This document shows positions 37,571 to 48,453 of a stretch of 64,000 bases of DNA, in pieces (the stretch's first letter is position 1; every line of letters starts with the position of its first letter). Under the pieces are notes generated by a model. That model was not told the DNA's origin, ran no database searches, and was given only the letters and a program-made list of their open reading frames with translations. Position numbers and translations under genes: made by a program. The stretch comes from Epiperipatus broadwayi (Eukaryota > Onychophora > Udeonychophora > Euonychophora > Peripatidae). The stretch lies in NCBI GenBank assembly GCA_028023455.1, contig JAQFVV010000277.1:1114001-1178000 (forward strand), in the 5' to 3' direction.

Positions 37571-37762
37571 ACATGACCATATGCTTGTGTATAACTGTTG
37601 TTAAAATGGGCAAAACTCACTATACGTATTGCCACACACATAGCAAGCTAGAGTAATCAATGGATGCCAGAAGGCTTGTGCATAAAATCCCCATCTAATG
37701 CCTACTCATCCAATATCCCCAGACTAGTTTCTGGCTTATGGCCTTCATCAGTGTGGATGATT
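37571..37762 (-). mobile_element. Ribozyme-repeat copy abutting a Penelope-like element
   Basis: Runs from the terminal 'atcacatga' block through 'gggcaaaactcac', 'aatcaatggatgccagaagg', 'gtgcataaaatcc' and 'cctactcatccaatatcccc' to the hammerhead, on the minus strand. It ends within a few bases of the start of PLE-like coding sequence on the + strand. This is the copy with the best stem I. Confidence 0.7.
37706..37760 (-). ncRNA. Hammerhead ribozyme, type I, core conserved
   Basis: On the minus strand CTGATGA (37745-37751) is followed by stem II AGGC-cataa-GCCA (37732-37744), GAAAC (37727-37731), loop TA, then GTC (37722-37724) as cleavage triplet, so the cut would fall between 37722 and 37721. 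Stem I: TCATCCA on the 5' side pairs exactly with TGGATGA on the 3' side (7 bp; + coordinates 37754-37760 and 37706-37712), with a CA/TG pair next to the core and an internal loop between. The fold is the standard type I hammerhead with minimal stem III. The closing base pair next to the core in stem II is A-A, which may lower activity. Function is inferred. Confidence 0.65.
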
Positions 37763-37764
37763 GT

Positions 37765-37935
37765 TTGTAGTTGAGAATGATAAATTGATGAAATTGGTAA
37801 CTGCGTTTAATTGTTTTGATCCTTCTATAAGATATGTGGTAGAAGAAGGGAGGGGGTTAGATTTTGTTCAGTTAAAATTTTTAGATCTTTTACTGGTTAG
37901 AAATATAAAGACTAATTGTTTAGCATGAAATCATC
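37765..37935 (+). pseudogene. Penelope-like element, reverse-transcriptase thumb fragment
   Basis: The + strand reads V-T-A-F-N-C-F-D-P-S-I-R-Y-V-V-E-E-G then F-L-D-L-L-L-V-R-N, which fits the conserved 'F-N-x-x-x-P-x-I-x-F-x-x-E...F-L-D-x-x-I' block at the C-terminal side of PLE reverse transcriptases. It is frame-shifted relative to the next stretch and truncated at its 5' end, where the ribozyme repeat begins. Confidence 0.55.
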
Positions 37936-38640
37936 TTGTTAAAAAGTAAAAAATTAAGGTCTGTAATTAAACCAGATAACTATCAGTTTGTATCTCATAA
38001 AGTAGTTGCTTTAAGAAATTATTGTTATAAAAATAAGAAATTAAATAATTCTAGTGGGGTAGCTTTCATTCAGAAGGGTAAATTTTATAAAGATTATTTG
38101 AGTATTGGCTACTCTGATAAATTTGTTAAAATTGTTTTATTTAATAGTAATATTTGTAAGAATGTAAAGAATAAAGAAAAATATAATTATATTTCTTTGA
38201 CTTTTTCTTTGCCATTTAAATTGTCTTCTTATAAAAATGTATATAAGAATAGTAATTTGTTTGGAAATAAGAAAATTGCTTGGGAAAGGGGGTATTACTT
38301 TGAATAATTTATTAAATAATACAAAGGGAATTTTTGATAGGAAGACTATTCTTGATGTAGTATATATTATCCCTTGTCTTTGTAAGAAGGTTTATATAGG
38401 TCCGAGTAGTTTGAGCTTAAATGAAAAAATAAAAATACATAAAAGTAGGGTTAGAAATAAATATCTTAGTTCTGCTTTGTATGTCCATGAAAAAGATACA
38501 GGCCAGACTATTAATTTTGATGAAGATAAGACTGTCTTCTTTAAGAGAAATGAAATAAAAAGAAGAATTAAAGAATCTTTATTATTGAAAATTTATTATT
38601 CTGAAGCAATTAACTTATTTTAAAAAAAAATTAATATTAA
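37936..38640 (+). pseudogene. Penelope-like element, linker and GIY-YIG endonuclease domain, one frameshift
   Basis: PLE proteins join a telomerase-like reverse transcriptase to a C-terminal GIY-YIG nuclease that nicks target DNA. Here the first open stretch (37936-38307) holds the linker, including Y-I-S-L-T-F-S-L-P-F-K-L-S-S and K-N-S-N-L-F-G-N-K-K-I. The frame shifts near 38270-38300. The second (from about 38285 to the TAA at 38621) holds the nuclease: V-V-Y (GIY position), I-P-C, K-K-V-Y-I-G (YIG), then an H-K-S-R-V-R-type basic helix, A-L-Y-V-H-E (the His-containing helix) and a final E-S-L-L-L-K-I-Y block. Only one or two frame breaks separate this from an intact C-terminus, so the copy is moderately young. 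Confidence 0.75.
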
Positions 38641-38713
38641 GAGTGGATGGGAAGTAAATGGATTTGTGGGTAATGTTTAATATAAATATGGTGTTGTTTT
38701 GTAGCTCTTTACA

Positions 38714-38822
38714 CTTGAGAAATCTGCTTGTAGCAGTGAAACCATTGTTTGTGCTTTTGATTTTTTTTTTGGCTAGTCAGGTTGAGTTTTGGATCTGGGG
38801 TAATTTTTAATTATATATATAT
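38714..38822 (+). ncRNA. PLE 3' tail with hammerhead-like relic
   Basis: About 95 bp after the PLE stop codon, CTTGAGA is followed by a clean stem (TCTGC-ttgta-GCAG-like), GAAAC (38738-38742) and CATTGTTTG. In the related copy at 39307-39342 the last part reads GAAACCATTGGTTG, where ACC/GGU pairs as stem III and leaves a GUU triplet. The first core segment (CUGANGA) is imperfect in both. The tail then runs 'ggttgagttttggatctggggtaa' into an (AT)n tract, a block repeated near 39362 and 45575. Confidence 0.4.
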
Positions 38823-39129
38823 AACATTAGTTTAACTTATGCCAGCTATAGAAGTTTTATGAACTTTCAAGTGGAAATGTTTGAAGAAAAAATAAACCAA
38901 TCTCTGCTAAATCTGTATCAATAATTGATGTCATCATCAGCATGGGAACTAAATGATACTCCATCAGAGATAGCAGTACAATTTCTGTTTAACTTTAATA
39001 TGAATATCCAATTTGATATTAAAGTTTAAACTTTATTTTAGCAATTACTTAACTAAAAACATCTTTGAAGTATTTAAAATTATTACAGATTATGAGATTT
39101 TAAATTAGCTATATATATGTGTGTGAAAA

Positions 39130-39240
39130 TATTCCAGTGCATATCGCTAGTTGAAAATATTCAAATCATCCTTCCAAACATTACGCTGTTCGTGAATAAA
39201 TATAAATCTGAAAACAGACTTAGATTTATTCACAGAGGGC
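39130..39240. mobile_element. Hairpin repeat, same family as 54758-54975
   Basis: Contains a 'gtgaataaatataaatctg' stem with its complement, and an outer 'ccagtgcatatcgctagttgaaaatattcaaatcatcc' block found inverted at 54925-54975. It encodes nothing. Confidence 0.6.
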
Positions 39241-39289
39241 GTTGCTAAAAAATAATATTTTTGAGAGTTGACTATTATGTGTGTGTGCA

Positions 39290-39420
39290 TTTTTGTGGTC
39301 TTTTGCATTTGAGGTCTGCTTTGGCATGGAAACCATTGGTTGTATTAAAGTTTTTTTTTTAAGTTGTTGACTAGTCTTGTTTAATTTTGAATTTGGAAAT
39401 TGAGCCATATATATATATTC
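39290..39420 (+). repeat. Second copy of the PLE 3' tail
   Basis: Matches 38705-38822: 'tttgaggtctgctttggcatggaaacc', 'attggttgtattaaag', 'gactagtcttgtttaattttgaatttgg', then (AT)n. GAAAC plus ACC/GGU stem III is intact here, while the CUGANGA side reads TTTGAGG. Confidence 0.55.
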
Positions 39421-39574
39421 CAACACATGCAAAATAAATTGAAGGTAAAGCAACTCTTTCTAGAATCTTTTTTCAGAGAAACAGTGAATGAAAAACGATA
39501 GCATTTTTATCATTTGATATTTTTATATTCTAGTTAACTACCACCGATTTACATGCTAATAATTATGTAGCTAT

Positions 39575-39735
39575 ATAGATTGTTTGTGGTTGGTTATTGA
39601 GTGAGTCTGGGGTGGGGGTAAGAATTCTAAGCTTGCTTAAAATCTTTACCTATCTGAAATAAAATTCAAATTCTGCCAGGATTTAAACCCAGATTATTGT
39701 CATGGCAGATATTTCACTCACCACCACATCCCAAA
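39575..39735 (-). repeat. tRNA-derived SINE, minus strand
   Basis: The minus strand starts 'ggatgtggtggtgagtgaaa' (A-box-like), then 'tctgccatgacaataatctg', then 'gggtttaaatcctggca' (B-box/T-arm-like). A non-tRNA body follows ('gaattttatttcagatagg', 'aagcttagaattcttacccc'). A body fragment recurs at 36517-36550. Both promoter boxes are recognisable though decayed. Confidence 0.65.
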
Positions 39736-41125
39736 GTCATCATACATTAGGATTTCCATAAATTAGTTTACTTAGCATATGTATTTAAGATTATGCTTGT
39801 TCCTTTCCAAATTTATTTTGGATATTAAGAACCCTTGAGTTTAACTAATGTTTTCAATAATTTTAAGCAATGTATGGTAAAAAAAAAAGTTTAGAAATTT
39901 TCGCATTTGATTATTTCATTAAAAAAAATAGTCTGGTACAGAATTTTAAAATATTATTAAAAGTAAATCTATTTAATTCAGAATGTAAATATATTTGGTT
40001 ACTTATACCATTTGAATTATACATGAATATTTTAGGATTTAAGATGTAGGGATGCTATAACTTCTTATTCTGATATATTCCTTAATTTGCCACAAATCAT
40101 ATTTTTCTTTTACCACATTATGCAAACTTTTCCGAACTTATAGATAAAACGCCTGATTGTTATGAGTGAATTCTGAGTGAAACATATTTGTATGCAAAAA
40201 AAAAAATCAGTATCATTTTAATATTGGACTTCACTCATCAAATTTTTGGGGGGTGTGGTGAATTTGACCCTTTCACAAAACTGTTTTTAATCTTAAGATT
40301 TTCCCCAGAGCAGTCTGATTATGAGCTATTTCAAGCATTATAGCTTTTCTCTGCCATTTTCCCTAACAGAAAACAAAAGTTAACATTCCAATTTTTCAAT
40401 CATTACAAAAATACACAAATAAGTAAAATATTTAACAAAACCATTTATTACACCACACTATGACTTCTTTCAATGATGATAGCTGTCAAACTGATGCAGT
40501 GAGGGTCCTGCTATAGGCATCTAATGGTAGAAATATGTATTACAATGCACTCACCCTCCAGGAAATCATTCTGGTTATTTCTGGGTTCCCCTCATATGTA
40601 AAAGTCGAAGCAATGCACTCTAAGCACTGCTAATTAGATACCATAATTCATTCAATCATTTTTTTTCTGCAAAAAATATATTTTACTGCATTTTCAAGAT
40701 TTTGTATGGAAAGTTAACTGCATTACAAAAGCCAGAGGAGTGAATGTGAAAGTAGTCATGATATTTAATGCAAACTGATGTATATTAAAGTAAAGCTATT
40801 TCCGCTCACTTTAAACCTATGCAAATCTGAGGAGAACTCAATTGTTTATAATGATAATACATGGAGTGTATCATTTTGATTGTTACATATAATCACAGAT
40901 ATGGGGGGAAAATTGGTTCAAAAATTTATAATGGAAATGAATATAAAGGATTGTTTATATTATAGCATTGCTTTAAGTCAATTTGTCTAATGTAAAAGGT
41001 ATAGTTTGTGCATGTATTATTAACATTTTCTCTTTTTCTTAGCACCTTTCTTTTATATGTAATGAAACTTATGTTTGTTTGATTAATAAATAGTGCATGT
41101 AGTTTTTTTTCTCTCATGTGTCATA
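39736..41125. other. Intergenic, no assignable feature
   Basis: No coding, RNA or repeat structure that I can support. The minus open frame at 40926-41117 has no motif. Confidence 0.45.
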
Positions 41126-41205
41126 GCATCAGCCGGGAAGTGAACCCGCTAACCTGGGACAACTTCTTGTAAAGCAGCTGCTGCTGACCTCTCAACCACC
41201 AATGC
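41126..41205 (-). tRNA. tRNA-like sequence (Val-UAC-like), probably a pseudogene or SINE head
   Basis: Acceptor strands GCATTGG and CTGATGC pair over 7 bp (one G-T and one T-G). The D-stem GTTG/CAGC pairs. The anticodon loop TTTACAA would give UAC, but its stem has a mismatch, and the T-arm is CGGGTTCACTTCCCG. The D-side is about 3-4 nt too long for a standard tRNA. No clear Pol III T-run follows. A working tRNA is unlikely; a tRNA-derived relic is more likely. Confidence 0.5.
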
Positions 41206-41759
41206 TTGACTAGTACATGTAGTTTTACATATAAATATCACTAATCTAACATCTTGTTGAGGAATTTCATTTTACATGCATCTTAATGTTATAAAAATTT
41301 AAAAGTTGATGTTGTTGTAAAATTGAAATATTAGAATAAATCATATTTAGAGAGAAGCAATAATAAATACTACTGATGATTAACATTTATAAGTTTGTTT
41401 GGAGTAAACTTATGCCTAATTATTTTACTTTAAACATGCAACATATATATATATATACACATTATATTCCTTCATGGTATGTGCAAATGTGAAGTCTTCT
41501 CTAATGTAAAGCTTCTAAAAATTGTTTCATGTTAAACAGATTTCATGTAAACCAGATTTTGTATTAACCAAAAAATGTAATATATTAAAACTATAACAGT
41601 ACATATAAAAGCAGTCATCAACTGACGATATGGTTTAATTTAATGAAAGTACAATATATAATTTAACAATGGTAATATTGTTAAAAATTAACTTTAATGC
41701 TTTATAAAAACAGTCGTATGGTTTTATTGCTCAGGAATTTATAAAAGGTTCATGCACCA

Positions 41760-41829
41760 GATCTGAGAACACTGGAATCGATCCTGAAGCTTCCTGATCC
41801 CAAGTCGGCTATTTTATCACCTGAACCAG
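41760..41829 (-). repeat. tRNA-like fragment (Pro-like anticodon arm)
   Basis: The minus strand 'ggttcaggtgataaaatagc' (A-box region), 'cgacttgggatc' (anticodon arm) and 'aggatcgattccag' (T-arm/B box) give a tRNA outline without a pairing acceptor. It is likely an old SINE head. Confidence 0.4.
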
Positions 41830-42438
41830 CTTTAATAACACAAAAAGAAAGTTAAATCATGCAAATATTTGAAAAATAATTTGTTTTCCCAATAGGGTCA
41901 TGTTTTTCCAAATTTTTAAAAATTGAAATTGTCATTGTTCTATTGTTTGCATTAAAATAAAATAAAAAGATTTTTAAGGAATACTGCAGAAGAATATATA
42001 TATATATATTAAAAAGATATAGCATAACAAATGTGATTGTAGCTTTTCCGTATGGAACTGCAGAAAAAATGCTGCATTTTTAATTCTTCAATTTCCTTTG
42101 ATCGAAAAGACCAGTTATAAATATCTGTTTTGATAGAGATTGACATTTTTAAATATAAAATGCTATTTTATATTAAGAAATTTCATACTTTAAGATATGA
42201 TCTGTATATAAATTATCATCAAAGACATTTTTCAGTTTCAGCATTTAGCAAGTCCTGTAAAAGCAGTATAAATAATGGTTGTGCACATTTTTATAAACTC
42301 TTTGTACCATAAATTTTTATATTCTGCAGGGTTGTAACATGAAGGAGCTCATGATGTCATAGTTAGTGCATCTGCCTACCAAAATTATTTTTTGCTCATC
42401 TCAATATTTGATAAATGTCTTCCTAGCTGAAAACTAAT

Positions 42439-42596
42439 GTGGCCAAATGTCATTTAACCTCCCAAAAAATTAACTACTTGAATATAGACTAGATTAGTGA
42501 GGGTTTATTTGTTGGTCTTATTAGTTATAATGCCCTCACTAGTATAGAGTATGTTCAAGTTGTAAGTTGCATATGAGGTTATGTGATATTTGGCCA
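42439..42596. mobile_element. Palindromic element
   Basis: The left arm 42439-42510 and right arm 42530-42596 pair over 'ggccaaat(g/a)tca', 'ttaacctc', 'acttgaa', 'agactagattagtgaggg'-type blocks. The loop is about 20 bp. Confidence 0.6.
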
Positions 42597-43072
42597 TCAG
42601 AAATGAGAGGCCAAACTTCATTTTAGAAATTTTCAGCCTTCAACTCTCACTCTATGATTACACTAAATCACAGGACATTATTCTGGTGAGTATTGATTCT
42701 TTTGTTTCTCTGCAAAGGATTTCTAGAAAAAATTTTCACTGAAGTGGACTATTTAAAAGATTTTAAACATCCTCTAGCTACATCACTTTCAACAATATCA
42801 TCCATTTATAAAATGACAAGTTTGAATTTTGCAACTCATTCAAAAGGGAGAGTGTGGCTGAATTGATATAGCTATGAGGCATTTAAAATATTTTATACAG
42901 ACTTCAGTTAGCATTATGGATTGTTCCTCTTTACTATTTAAAAGATGTTATATATATAATAAATGAAGTTGATGTCTGTATTCTTTCCAAAATATATGTA
43001 ATATTCAAATCAATATATATATATTAAAATATAATGAAATTCACATAAATTATAGTTATTTTATTAGAAGTA

Positions 43073-43112
43073 CTTTCGACTATACATCTTGTAGTCTTTA
43101 TTAACTATATAA
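43073..43112 (-). ncRNA. Hammerhead-like motif in PLE arm
   Basis: The minus strand reads a perfect 5-bp stem II (GACTA, loop caagatgta, TAGTC), then GAAA and GTACTT. AG/CU can form a minimal stem III around UA, leaving CUU as an NUH triplet. The upstream core segment reads TTAATAA instead of CUGAUGA. The sister copy in the right arm (43603-43640, + strand) is more damaged. It is a relic of a PLE-type ribozyme. Confidence 0.4.
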
Positions 43113-43344
43113 CATTGAATAATCAAAACAAGTCTTCCTTTCACAATACCCATAGTTCAATTCTCCCACAATTCTGTTATTTTAACATTTGACAATTGTC
43201 GATTTATTAACATTTGACGATTTCTTGAAATCAACATAGCCTTTTTTATTTTACGTTTATTGTGGCAACATTCAATTTATATAATTTTTATATTTTTATA
43301 ATCAAATTTAAATCCATATTGACAAGATTTATTATAATTAAATA

Positions 43345-43515
43345 TAATAGATGATGAAGGTTTATTTACATCTTTTCCTGATTGTTTCTCTTTTTGAATT
43401 CTATTATATAAAACATATGCTCTTTTATTCTCTTCTCCAATGTACATTTAGGTTCACCGATATATTGTAGGCTGCACTTATATATCAATTTATATATAAT
43501 ACAATCATCAAATGT
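43345..43515 (-). pseudogene. Penelope-like GIY-YIG endonuclease fragment
   Basis: The minus strand reads D-D-C-I-I-Y-K-L (GIY position), then Y-K-C-S-L-Q-Y-I-G-E-P (YIG) and L-E-K-R-I-K-E-H, a textbook GIY-YIG start with its basic helix. A stop follows, and the His-containing helix is unrecognisable. It is a different PLE subfamily from the 38-kb copy, judging by residue choice. Confidence 0.7.
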
Positions 43516-43703
43516 TAAAATAATTGTGGGAGAACTAAACTAAATTGAACTATGGGTATTGTGAAAGGAAGTCTCGTTTTGATTATTCAATGTTATATAA
43601 TTGATAAAGACTACAAGATGTCGAGTCAAAAGTACTTCTAATAAAATAACTATAATTTATGTGAATTTTATTGTATTTTAATATATATTGATGTGAATAT
43701 TAT

Positions 43704-44817
43704 ATATATGCCCTTTCATTGAACCTTGCAGTCTTATATATAACAGCATTTAGTGAAATTTATTAAATCTCTTGCAGAATATCTATCTGCTTTTGTCAAT
43801 CAAACTGACTTCATCAGCTGCATAGGAAATATATCACATCAAACGCAGAAACCCAGTTTCTATTTAAATCTCACAATATTCAATTTAATATTAAACTTTG
43901 AATATGAATTTAAGCACTAATTGAAATTTAATATTACTGTGCTAAAATGCAATTTCACTTGGTCTCCAATGCAACTGATGAAATAGGCTTTGATTACTAA
44001 AGCATGTAACCTGAAAGATATTTAATTAATTTTTCAGTAAACATTGCCAAATATAAGACATATAAGTTTTTATAAATAATGTTAATAGATTGCATGGTAT
44101 TATATATATATAAAATAGTTTTTGAGTTAATTCACACATTCTGATGCTCAATCATTTCATGCTGAATCTCATTCTTTACCTCACACTCAATCTTGTTACT
44201 ATTTGAGATCTAATGGTTTTTCTTTGAAAAGAAACATTGGGAAGTAAACAAAAATAGCACATGATTTAACCCAAAAACTATCTTATTTACATCATATACC
44301 CATGAAAACATTAAATATAATATATATACTATATAATTAAGAGTAAAATTGTATTCATTTTTGGCTGAGTAAGAAATGTTATTTAAAAAAACATTGTGGA
44401 GGACTGTAAACAATACATAAAACAAGATTAAATGCTCATTTAATAAAAATTGAATAATATATGGACAGGAAATAAAAAATGATGTTAGCAGTTGATTAAA
44501 AGGTTTTTTAAAAAAAATTTCCAATGAAGATAACATAATATATCACCATGTAAAGATGTTATAATATAATCTTCTAATAACCTCAATGGCTTTTGATCTT
44601 TTTTTAAATGGTATCACATCTAAATAGAATATTGGTATTAAATCCATATTGTGACTAGTGTGTATAATATGAAGTGAGAGTGCTGTTGATAATGGGCATG
44701 TTTTATAGCAATAGCATGTTTATGATTCTTAGCACTAATATGATGATTCCCCACATCAACATTAGGGGGCAACATAATTCTATATGAGATTTTATAAAAC
44801 CCCTGGAACTCATGAGA
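43704..44817. other. Intergenic with an old dispersed repeat
   Basis: Near 43780-43815 the minus strand has CTGATGA followed by a GTCA...TGAC stem and AAAAGC, another possible decayed ribozyme core. The minus open frame at 44210-44536 (108 codons) is Leu/Phe/Tyr-rich with no motif; I do not call it a gene. Confidence 0.35.
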
Positions 44818-44820
44818 GAT

Positions 44821-45030
44821 TGAGTCAATATATTCAAATAGAATATTAACCTTTTGATAATTAGTATATGTAGCTTTTATGCTATGCTATTCAGAGTATA
44901 TCACATAGTCTTGGTATTTCATTATAAGAAATTACAATCATCATTAATCATTTTCTGAAATGTCATAACATAAAAACTCCATATGTTATTAGTCAAAAAG
45001 ATTAATATTCTATTCAAATATAATGACTCA
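44821..45030. mobile_element. Hairpin repeat
   Basis: The left arm 44821-44874 ('gagtcaatatattcaaatagaatattaa') pairs with 44979-45030 ('ttaatattctattcaaatataatgactc'). The loop is about 105 bp. Confidence 0.6.
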
Positions 45031-46448
45031 TTCTGGTTGAAAGTTTGCGAAAATTCTTTGTGGAGTTTGTAAGGTTTTTCACGTAGTGTAAAGAATCATA
45101 CAGCTTGTAGGAAACATGAATATGCTATCACTATAGAGCAATACTTATCAGCATCCTTCCTCCAAGCTATGCATAATGATTAGGGTACAGATTCTTGCAA
45201 CATCCTTTGTCTATTCAGATATAACCCTTCCTACCAAAGAAAAATCAGATTATAGAGATTTTTAAATGATCTGATTGTATTAATAAATATGATAATACAT
45301 CTATATTGCCACCCATTTGAAAAAAATTTCAAGCCTACTAATCAAAAATGTTTATTAATTTTATAACCGATTATTAGCTTTCTGTCTCTCTCATGCACAC
45401 ATCTCTCACAATTTTAAGAAAACTTTTATTGGAGTCTTTTATTCTTGTTTCACGTGTTACTTAAATTTAGTGCCTCTATAATGTTTCAAATGTGTTTCTT
45501 ATCCAGATAATAATAGATGTAATGCAAGTCAGCCAAACAGTGGTACAATAGTACTATTAATTATTCACGGATGAATGTTGAATTTGGGGTAATTTTGATT
45601 ATTTTATATATATATGCTGCTTGTAAAAGTCTTTGTTTTAATATACAAATGAGTATAGTTCTTTAATTTAGTCCCATTGTTATAAATTTGAGTAACTAGT
45701 GCTTTCTAGGTGTGTTACATCAGGTAATCACAGACTACTTAAGCTTACAATAGATGGCAGTACAATAGTGAATGCTCTTATTTATTATATATTGTAGTAG
45801 CAAAGAACTGTGATGTTTTATGGGTATATATATATATATACCATGTGTCTGTTTGTTTATATTTAAACTTATAAATTTAATTTTGAAAAAAAAAAAAACT
45901 TTATTGATCAATTTCATATCTTGTTTTTTTTCCCACTCTTCTTAAAATCTTTTTTAGCATTGATAAATAAAAAATGAGAAACTGCAAAAAATGACGTTTT
46001 TATTTGTAACTTTTTTATTGCTAAAAATTAATATCTTTTAAAATCTTAACAGATTTTTTAAAAAGACGTGATTTTTAAGCAAAGATTTTATTATTAGAAC
46101 TTAAATGTTTATAGTTATATATTTAAATGAAAGTAAAAAAATCCATGGTAATGTAATAAATATATAAAATATAATTTATTAACGGTATAATGAAAAACAA
46201 ATATATTATTTAGTTATTTTTTTTTGGTGTAGAGTAATTTAGGAAAGAAAACCAAATCTTTACCAAACAGCAGTTAGATAACGTGATGATTAAAAGCTTT
46301 TTATCCAGTTCCTGCGTGGAAGGTCAATTGCTGGAGAGAATATGAATCTGCAGCAGAGTATTTAGATATTATTTTAATAATTTAATACTATCATATGACT
46401 TAAAAGTAATCGTCATCACAAAACTGTTGTTTCTGTATTTTCAATTAG
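45031..46448. other. Intergenic; PLE-tail fragment
   Basis: 'gttgaatttggggtaattttgatt' followed by (AT)n at about 45575-45615 matches the PLE tail at 38.8 kb. Otherwise nothing is seen. Confidence 0.45.
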
Positions 46449-46610
46449 TTGTACAAAGAGTTCCCTATGTGGCTTGCTGCAACCATAAAATGTCAGGCTC
46501 TGGTGCAAGCCCATGGACAGCTACTGAGCTCTATCATCTCTGATACTCAACATTTTTATGAACTCATAATTCAATTTAACATTCAACAGAACATATACTT
46601 ATATATAAAC
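46449..46610 (+). other. Exon-like segment of unknown origin
   Basis: An acceptor-like 'tttctgtattttcaattag' precedes a locally GC-richer open stretch encoding L-Y-K-E-F-P-M-W-L-A-A-T-I-K-C-Q-A-L and further, with no matching donor found. It could be a decayed transposon coding piece or an orphan exon. Not recognised. Confidence 0.2.
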
Positions 46611-48450
46611 GTCATGATAAATAATTTTATAATAGCTTCTCACCTGTCTGTTTATAATTCTTTTTAGAATAATAATCTAAAAAAACTATATTTTTACTGA
46701 ATTTGAAAAGATTTCAAATAAATTTATTATATCTTGCAATCCATTCAGGGTTTAGCAGGCATTTGTTTTGTGAATAGGTAGAATTGATAATTTGATGATC
46801 ATGTTTAAATTTAATTATTAATTCAAAATTGCTATATGTATATAATTCTATGGTAAGAAAAAGTGATTCAAACATAATGTTAGAAAGGCCAAATTACTAA
46901 TTACTGCTAAATAAATTTGAAATGTTTCGTAATATAGTGGCAACATATATGACCCGAGTTTGAATCCAGGATGTGTAAGATTTAAAATATTTTGAAGTTT
47001 AAATATTTTTCAAACTAATCATTCCAGCTAACTAATATTAGTTGGAAAATAGGTATTTGACTATTTTTAACTAGAGATAATATAAGAATGGGAAGCTATT
47101 CAAACTTTCATCATAAGATAATGAGAACTGTTGAAAAGAACTGTAAAGATTTTAAAACGTTTATCTACTTAAATAAATATATTTGTATCCATTTTTGTTT
47201 TATTTTAGTTAGTGCATACTCCCTTCTAATTCCATCATATTGCAACCATCTACTGGGATACAAAGTCATTCTATTCTCTTTTACTATGCTTGCATTTTGC
47301 AAACAGTTTTACCTCTTCAGTTAAGAGAGAAATATCAATCTCTGTATCTTCACGCCCATGTTGATAATTTGATCACTTTTACTACACCATTTTCATGCAA
47401 GCTAGGAACTGACTCCTATCTATTTTTAATACCTTTTGGAAGATTAAACGATCATTGCACTGAAAATATATCAATATTTTTATCACTGAATTCATTTTTA
47501 TCTGACTAGTAAATTATGTTAATATGAAAGAAAGTATTATTTGCAAGTTTATCAAAAATGTACGCCTATTTTAATAATTTTATAATAAAATGTTTCAAGT
47601 ATAATAGCTGAAAACTCTGATTACCAAATAGCATCACATGATTTACCCCATTTCCAATATATACTCAATTTTCTCTCTTCAGAGACATCTATTACATGCC
47701 TGAGTGAGCAATAGATGCTATATGATAATGCCATGTTCAAATTCCCAGACTTTTTGGTTCAAGAGAGGAGCAGGAGAAAATTTCTTGGATTTTGATCCCA
47801 TCTAGTATCCCCTGATTAGTCAAGCTCGCATTAAATAGATGTAGAGTAAATAAAGTGAATTACTGCTCTTAATACAAAATTTTATTATTAATATTTACAT
47901 GTGACATATTAGTGAGTCCACAAATGGAATAATATTTGAATGTAAGTCTACGCAATTCTAGGATTACTTTTTGGACCATTCCTTTAATATGATTTTGAAG
48001 AAATATTACATTTCAAATTATTTTATAATAAATCTCTGATTTAAAAAATCTCCAGGAATAATATTATGTAGAAAAATTATGTATCTACACTACTTAACAT
48101 CTAGATCCTCTACATTGACTTTAAAATGCCTAATCTGTAGATGAATTCCAAAATGGTCTTTTTTGTATTGAATAGATTTGAATATTTCAAGTTTTATTTT
48201 TTGACATATAGATTTCATTTTACTATACAAAAGTTTTTTTAATTAGATTATGTGGGTTTTTTTTTTAATAAGCTATTACTGTTTACATAAAATCATTATT
48301 TACAAACAAAAATTGTACATAATTTTTAAATAGAATAGGCTGAAAAGGACAAAGGTTATTGTACAATATAAATATGCATTTCGTTTAAATAAATATCTAT
48401 AATCATGTCATTAGATATTTATTCTTTAAAAGAAGTGTAAGATTTTTAAA
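46611..48450. other. Intergenic, no assignable feature
   Basis: A tRNA B-box-like 'gagtttgaatccagg' at about 46956 hints at one more SINE. Open frames at 47088-47509 have no motif. Confidence 0.4.
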
Positions 48451-48453
48451 TAT

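Larger units (their letters stand above)
43001..43703. mobile_element. Inverted repeat (~195-bp arms) enclosing a Penelope-like GIY-YIG relic
   Basis: The left arm 43001-43200 matches the right arm 43508-43703 in reverse complement with high identity ('tttattagaagtacttt', 'ttgaataatcaaaac', 'ctttcacaatacccatagtt'). The interior carries PLE coding sequence on the minus strand. The arms contain a hammerhead-like motif in mirror orientation, so the unit is a PLE 3' fragment with inverted copies of its tail on both sides. Confidence 0.75.

Noticed and set aside
41126-41205. Calling a functional tRNA-Val gene
   Set aside because: The anticodon stem is mismatched, the D-side is too long and there is no clear Pol III terminator; a tRNA-derived relic is more likely.
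44210-44536. 108-codon minus-strand open frame that looks membrane-like
   Set aside because: Hydrophobic residues (Leu, Phe, Tyr, Ile) are what AT-rich DNA gives by chance; no motif, splice context or GC rise.
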